From assembly GCA_023386635.1 (NCBI GenBank), contig JAEWJH010000057.1, positions 1-21,302 on the forward strand: a DNA stretch of 21,302 bases. The letters run 5' to 3'. Of the stretch, positions 17,721-21,302 are shown piece by piece; position 1 is the stretch's first letter; the number at the start of each line of letters is the position of its first letter. The DNA is from Pseudomonadota bacterium. Its GTDB lineage: Bacteria; Pseudomonadota; Alphaproteobacteria; Rhizobiales; Xanthobacteraceae. The translations under genes and the position numbers were made by a program. Below the pieces are notes generated by a model. It worked only from the letters and a program-made list of their open reading frames with translations. It made no database searches and was not told the DNA's origin.

Positions 17721-19034
17721 TTAGCCTGCTCGATACAGGTCGGCCCGCGTTGGCGGCAGGCCGGAGGGGCCGCGGGCCTTTTTCGAGGCCAGCGTCTGGA
17801 AAATACCGACGGTCGACCGGTCAAAGGCGATGGCGCAGCCGGCGAAATAAGCGAGCCACATCCGCATCTTGACCGAACCGACCTCGCGGACCGCCGCATC
17901 CTGGTTGGCCAGCAGGCGGTCGTGCCACAGCCGGCAGGTGCGGCCATAATGTTCCCGCCAACCTTCGACGTCGTGAACCTCGAAGCCGTGGCGTTCCAGG
18001 TTCGCCGCCGACATGCCGATGTGGTCGAGCTCGCCGCCGGGAAAGATATAACGCACCAGCGCCGCGAACTCCGGTCGATGCTTGCGGAACTCCTTGTCGG
18101 TCCGCTTCGCCGGGCGGGCGATGGCGTGATGCAGGTAAAGTCCGCGCGGGCGCAGCAGCCGGTTGATGGTCGCGAAATAGGCCGCATGATTGTCGATGCC
18201 GACATGCTCGAACATGCCGATCGAGGCGATCTTGTCGAACGTGCCCGCGGCCTCATCACCGAGCGCGTGGTAGTTCTTCAGCTCGACGGTGATGCGGTCG
18301 CTCAGGCCGCGCGCCGCGATCCGCTCCTTCGCCAACGCGAGTTGTTCCTCCGACAGCGTGACGCCGTGGGCGGTCACGCCGTAATGCTCGGCGGCGTGGC
18401 ACACCAGCGCGCCCCAGCCGCAGCCGATGTCGAGGAAACGCTCGCCCGGTTGCAGCCGCAGCTTGCGGCAGATCATGTCGAGCTTGTCGCGCTGCGCGGT
18501 GTCGAGGTCGTTCGACCAGTCGGTGAAGTAGGCGCAGGAGTAGAGCATCTGCGTGTCGAGGAACAGCGTGTAGAATGTGTTCGACACGTCGTAGTGATAG
18601 GAGATGTTCTCCTTGTTCTCGCCCTCGCTGTTGTCGCTGGTGCCGCGCACGGCGGTATTCTCCAGCGGCCACGGACCGCCGCGCGAAACGGTGAGGAATT
18701 TCAGCAGCGTCGACACGACCAGCCGCTTGTCGAGGCTCTTCATCAGATCGCGCGTGCGCACCTTCGGCCGCTGCGCCACCAGGTCGAAGATCGTGCCGTT
18801 GCGGATGTCGATGCGCGCCGAGGCCCACAGATTGGCGAAGGTGTCGATCTTCGGCTTGCGCAGCAGCGCGGCGACCGCGCCTTCATCGGCGATGCTGACC
18901 GCGAGCCCATCCGCCGGCAGATCGGCCGGCACCGTCGAGCCGTCCCACAGCACGAAACCCGGCGCGAAGCCGGTGCGCTCGCGCAGATGCGTCAGGAAGC
19001 GGCGGAAGCTGTCGAGGCGGGTGGTGCTGGTCAT
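17721..19034 (-). CDS. cfa: Cyclopropane-fatty-acyl-phospholipid synthase
   Basis: 437 aa. The enzyme uses S-adenosylmethionine to add a methylene bridge to cis double bonds of membrane phospholipid acyl chains, at the inner membrane surface, often on entry to stationary phase or acid stress. The SAM site is LDIGCGWGA (201-209). YHYDVSN (146-152) and MLYSCAYF (163-170, with C167) are CFA-synthase hallmarks, as are GMFEHVG (E276) and the LHHAI segment (301-305). The frame extends to 19091, but ATG 19034 gives the normal N-terminus and avoids overlap with the upstream cyclase gene. No good ribosome site is visible. It is the second gene of a four-gene minus-strand run. Confidence 0.95.
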   Translation of the reverse strand: MTSTTRLDSFRRFLTHLRERTGFAPGFVLWDGSTVPADLPADGLAVSIADEGAVAALLRKPKIDTFANLWASARIDIRNGTIFDLVAQRPKVRTRDLMKSLDKRLVVSTLLKFLTVSRGGPWPLENTAVRGTSDNSEGENKENISYHYDVSNTFYTLFLDTQMLYSCAYFTDWSNDLDTAQRDKLDMICRKLRLQPGERFLDIGCGWGALVCHAAEHYGVTAHGVTLSEEQLALAKERIAARGLSDRITVELKNYHALGDEAAGTFDKIASIGMFEHVGIDNHAAYFATINRLLRPRGLYLHHAIARPAKRTDKEFRKHRPEFAALVRYIFPGGELDHIGMSAANLERHGFEVHDVEGWREHYGRTCRLWHDRLLANQDAAVREVGSVKMRMWLAYFAGCAIAFDRSTVGIFQTLASKKARGPSGLPPTRADLYRAG

Positions 19035-19074
19035 CGGCGGAGATAGAGCACGCTCGGACCGAATTGTCAGGTCC

Positions 19075-19875
19075 CTAATCCTCGCCTTCATCCTCGAAAA
19101 TCGCCACCGCGCGGGTCCACCCGGCGGAGGCCGCTTTCACCTTCACCGGGAAGCACGACACCATGAAACCGTTCGGCGGCAGGGCTTCGAGGTTGTGCAG
19201 TTTTTCCAGATGGCAGTAGCCGATATCGCGGCCGGCCTTGTGGCCCTCCCAGATGATCCTGGGATCGCGGTCCACCGCATAGCGTTGCGCGGTGAAGGAG
19301 AAAGGCGCGTCCCAGCTCCAGCCGTCGATGCCGGTGACGCGCACGCCGCGCTCGGTGAGATACAGCGTCGCGTCGCGGCCCATGCCGCAGCCGGAGTCGA
19401 TGTAGTCGGATTGGCCGTAGCGCGCACCGGCGGCGGTGTTCACAAGCACGATCTCCAGCGGCTTGAGCGTGTGGCCGATGCGCTTGAGTTCATCCTCCAC
19501 ATCGTGCGCGGTGGCGACATAGCCTGCGGGGAAATGCCGGAAGTCGAGCTTCACGCCAGGCTGGAAGCACCAGTCGAGCGGCACATCGTCGATGGTCATG
19601 GCCGGCTTCGGCTGGCCCAGCGCATGATCCATGGTCGGATGGAAATGATAGGGGGCATCGAGATGCGTGCCGTTGTGGGTGGTGATCTCGACTTTCTCCA
19701 GCGCCCAGCCGGCGCTGTCCGGCAGATCCGACGCCTCGAGGCCTGGAAAGAACGAGCGGATGCGGTCGATGGTCTGATCGTGGCGCAAATACTGGATCTT
19801 CGGCAGCGCGAGCGGCGGATCGCTGGCGACATCGCTTTCCAGCGGAATGGAGATATCGACGATGCGGCGGGTCAT
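19075..19875 (-). CDS. Cyclase-family metal-dependent hydrolase (kynurenine formamidase-like fold)
   Basis: 266 aa. The HNGTHLDAPYHF motif (67-78, with H67, H71, D73, H77) is the metal-binding signature of the cyclase/KynB family, which covers arylformamidases and various small-molecule amide or lactone hydrolases. The substrate cannot be told from sequence. ATG 19875 has a strong GAGGAGG ribosome site 6 nt upstream. It leads the minus-strand run to cfa (40-bp gap), and a Bug-type solute-binding protein gene is divergent 92 bp away. That pairing hints at uptake and hydrolysis of one organic acid or amide, but this is inference. Kynurenine metabolism genes are not seen here. Confidence 0.9.
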   Translation of the reverse strand: MTRRIVDISIPLESDVASDPPLALPKIQYLRHDQTIDRIRSFFPGLEASDLPDSAGWALEKVEITTHNGTHLDAPYHFHPTMDHALGQPKPAMTIDDVPLDWCFQPGVKLDFRHFPAGYVATAHDVEDELKRIGHTLKPLEIVLVNTAAGARYGQSDYIDSGCGMGRDATLYLTERGVRVTGIDGWSWDAPFSFTAQRYAVDRDPRIIWEGHKAGRDIGYCHLEKLHNLEALPPNGFMVSCFPVKVKAASAGWTRAVAIFEDEGED

Positions 19876-19967
19876 GCTGTGCCTCCTCTCGCGCTCTGGC
19901 AGCGTTTCCTTGACGGAGCGTCCGGGGCTTGCTTACCATTTTTCGCGAGATCACCGGGAGATTTGCA
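19876..19967. promoter_or_regulatory. Divergent promoter region, cyclase / solute-binding protein
   Basis: 92 bp between divergent starts, holding both ribosome sites (complement of 19882-19888 for the cyclase, 19956-19960 for the solute-binding protein). Promoters for both genes must lie here or inside the 5' ends, but no clear hexamer pair was found. Confidence 0.45.
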
Positions 19968-20936
19968 ATGATCGTGACATGGAAGGCCGCCGCTGCGGCG
20001 CTGCTGATGACGTCAACACTGACGTCGACGCTGACGTCGACGCCGGCCGTAGCGCAGCCCTACCCGTCGCATAATGTGGAGGTGATCATTCCGTTCGCCG
20101 CCGGCGGCGGTGTCGATGTGATCGGCCGCGCTGTGGCGGCTTCGCTGCAGGACCAGCTCGGCAAGAGCTTCACGGTGATCAACCGTGACGGCGCCGGCGG
20201 CACGCTCGGCTTCGGCCAGCTCGCGGCGGCGCAGCCGGACGGCCACACGCTCGGGTTCGGCCCATCGACGCCGATCGCCAACGCGCCGTATCTGGTGAAG
20301 GGCGTGCGCTACAATGTCGAGTCGTTCGACTATATCTGCCAGGTGTTCGAGAACGTGTTCTCGATCGCGGTGCCGGCGCAGTCGCCATACAAGACGGCGA
20401 AGGAACTGTTCGCCGCTGCCGGCGATAAAGGGCTGACATTCGGCCATGCGGGCCTCGGTTCGATTCCGCATCTCTCGGTGGAAAATCTGGCCGAGGCGCT
20501 GCGTGTGAAGGTGACGCATCTGCCGTTCCGCGGGGACGCGGCGATGATGCCGGTGCTGATGAAGGGCGATCTCGATTTCGGCGCGCCGGCGCTGTCGTCG
20601 ATCCGCGGCAACGACAAGATCCGCCCGCTGCTGGTGTTCGCCGACAAGCGCCAGCCGGCATTTCCCGATGTGCCGACCGCCGGCGAACTCGGCGTGAAGA
20701 CCTCGGTGCCGCCGGGTCAGAACGGGCTCTATGCGCCGAAGGGCCTTCCGGCCGATGTGAAGGCGACGTTGGAAAAGGCCTGCGCAGCCGCGGTGAAATC
20801 GGAAGCGGTGCTCAAGGTGATCGGCAACACCGGCCAGAGCATCGCTTATCTCTCCGGTCAGCAATTCCACGACCAGACGGCGGCGGACTACAAGTTCAAA
20901 GGTGCGCTGATCAAGCGGCTCGGGCTGGGGCAGTAG
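19968..20936 (+). CDS. Bug/TctC-family tripartite-transporter solute-binding protein
   Basis: 322 aa. Periplasmic extracytoplasmic receptor of the Bug (TctC) type, which binds carboxylates and delivers them to TctAB-like membrane proteins; many family members are orphans, and no tctA or tctB is present here. ATG 19968 has GGGAG 7 nt upstream; the earlier in-frame start at 19929 is rejected. The signal peptide is residues 1-29 with an Ala-Val-Ala cleavage site, and its core contains a 12-bp tandem repeat encoding Thr-Ser-Thr-Leu units. Family features are IPFAAGGGVDVIGR (about 41-54), the GAGGTLG segment, and the late YAPKGLPADV stretch. Ligand unknown. Confidence 0.94.
   Translation: MIVTWKAAAAALLMTSTLTSTLTSTPAVAQPYPSHNVEVIIPFAAGGGVDVIGRAVAASLQDQLGKSFTVINRDGAGGTLGFGQLAAAQPDGHTLGFGPSTPIANAPYLVKGVRYNVESFDYICQVFENVFSIAVPAQSPYKTAKELFAAAGDKGLTFGHAGLGSIPHLSVENLAEALRVKVTHLPFRGDAAMMPVLMKGDLDFGAPALSSIRGNDKIRPLLVFADKRQPAFPDVPTAGELGVKTSVPPGQNGLYAPKGLPADVKATLEKACAAAVKSEAVLKVIGNTGQSIAYLSGQQFHDQTAADYKFKGALIKRLGLGQ
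20010..20045 (+). repeat. 12-bp tandem repeat, three copies, in a signal peptide
   Basis: ACGTCAACACTG, ACGTCGACGCTG, ACGTCGACGCCG in a row. The period is four codons, so gain or loss of a copy keeps the frame and only changes signal-peptide length. Confidence 0.85.
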
Positions 20937-20942
20937 CACGCG

Positions 20943-20967
20943 CTCGCAAGGTTGCGAGAGAGGCATT
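20943..20967 (+). terminator. Possible terminator after the solute-binding protein gene
   Basis: Six-bp hairpin CTCGCA (20943-20948) / TGCGAG (20953-20958) with a 4-nt loop, 7 bp past the stop, followed after a few bases by a short T4. The T-tract is weak and offset. Confidence 0.35.
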
Positions 20968-20971
20968 TTGA

Positions 20972-21027
20972 CCCCGCCTCATCCTGAGGAGGCCGCATAG
21001 CGGCCGTCTCGAAGGACGAGGCGGCCA
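20972..21027. repeat. Second type of dispersed palindromic repeat
   Basis: Outer arms CCGCCTCATCCT (20974-20985) and AGGACGAGGCGG (21013-21024) pair with one G-T-type mismatch; inner arms GGCCGC (20991-20996) and GCGGCC (21000-21005) pair exactly. The 'CTCATCCTGAGGAGG...GTCTCGAAGGA' layout is a common repeat in Bradyrhizobium-like genomes, from memory. Confidence 0.75.
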
Positions 21028-21055
21028 CAGTCCCGCAGTAGTCCATCGTTTGAGA

Positions 21056-21095
21056 AGCCCGGCTCCGCCGGGCTCCCTCGGGTCAAGCCCGAGGG
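21056..21095. repeat. Pair of adjacent perfect hairpins
   Basis: AGCCCGGC (21056-21063) / GCCGGGCT (21067-21074) and immediately CCCTCGGG (21075-21082) / CCCGAGGG (21088-21095). No T-tract follows either, so these look like part of the repeat cluster rather than terminators. Confidence 0.65.
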
Positions 21096-21142
21096 CAAGC
21101 TCTCACCATGAGGCTCCGAGGGAGGCGCGCTCCTTCCATCCC

Positions 21143-21230
21143 GTCATGGCCGGGCTCGACCCGGCCATCCCGCTCAGGCGGCGCATGTGCTCACCTGATC
21201 GGGATCACCGGGACAAGCCCGGTGATGACG
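21143..21230. repeat. Double-hairpin palindromic repeat, third copy
   Basis: Hairpins ATGGCCGGG (21146-21154) / CCCGGCCAT (21160-21168) and ATCACCGGG (21204-21212) / CCCGGTGAT (21218-21226), bounded by GTCAT and ATGAC. It has the same plan as the copies at 2985 and 15231. The open frame across it (21050-21283) is a by-product of the repeat. Confidence 0.88.
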
Positions 21231-21257
21231 GGGAGGGAGCGTGGCGTTTCAAAACTA

Positions 21258-21284
21258 TTGACTTTCTTCCTATATGCCTATAAT
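21258..21284 (+). promoter_or_regulatory. Possible promoter for a gene beyond the window
   Basis: TTGACT (21258-21263) and a perfect TATAAT (21279-21284) with a short 15-bp spacer, in an abruptly AT-rich stretch after the GC-rich repeats. No gene follows within the window to confirm it. Confidence 0.4.
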
Positions 21285-21302
21285 CCTATCCCTGTCCTGT
21301 TC

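Noticed and set aside
21050..21283. 77-codon plus-strand frame with 'VMAGLDPAIP' and 'KPGDDGE'
   Set aside because: These words are the translation of the dispersed palindromic repeats, a well-known source of false genes in these genomes.

Overview
The window looks like chromosomal core sequence from a GC-rich alphaproteobacterium of the order Rhizobiales/Hyphomicrobiales, most like the Bradyrhizobiaceae/Xanthobacteraceae. This rests on gene content and order (cobS-cobT; rpmB, a DUF3108 protein, a SUV3-type helicase, an S4 protein, fdxA, carD; ku-ligD), the high GC with strong third-position GC, and the dispersed palindromic repeats. It is inferred from recognition, not from a database search. 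No tRNA, rRNA, CRISPR array, prophage or insertion sequence was seen.

Layout. (1) Positions 4-4049, minus strand: cobS and cobT, the AAA+ and VWA chaperone pair of aerobic cobaltochelatase, then a phytase-esterase-like exported protein whose GTG start overlaps the cobT stop by 4 bp. A palindromic repeat lies between cobS and cobT. (2) 4266-4762, minus strand: rpmB (L28) with a good sigma-70-type promoter and an intrinsic terminator that isolates it from cobS. (3) 5059-11411, plus strand: an exported DUF3108 protein, a large SUV3-like RNA helicase with low-complexity tails, a small S4 RNA-binding protein, the seven-iron ferredoxin FdxA, and the CarD-family RNA polymerase-binding regulator, which ends in a strong bidirectional terminator. 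(4) 11452-15180, plus strand: a two-protein bacterial NHEJ locus. Ku is preceded by a near-ideal general-stress (EcfG/RpoE2-type) promoter, GGAAC-N16-CGTT. LigD follows 3 bp after ku but is split in this sequence: the phosphoesterase domain ends in a stop just after an A9 run, and the ligase-polymerase part continues in the -1 frame. (5) 15365-19875, minus strand: a compact four-gene run of a cyclase-family hydrolase, cyclopropane-fatty-acid synthase, a secreted SNase-like protein and an M48 lipoprotein protease with a C-terminal LysM-like segment. (6) 19968-20936, plus strand and divergent: a Bug/TctC-type periplasmic solute-binding protein. (7) 20937-21302: a repeat-rich intergenic tail that may carry a promoter for a gene beyond the window.

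How the genes fit together. Regions 2 and 3 are housekeeping (translation, RNA metabolism, iron-sulfur chemistry, transcription initiation). Region 4 is a stress-inducible double-strand-break repair module. Region 5 reads mostly as envelope maintenance (lipid cyclopropanation, outer-membrane proteolysis). The observation most worth testing is the broken ligD frame at the A9 tract. It could be a sequencing error, a real mutation or contingency tract, or a slippage site that makes two products from one gene. No wholly new system can be claimed from the sequence.
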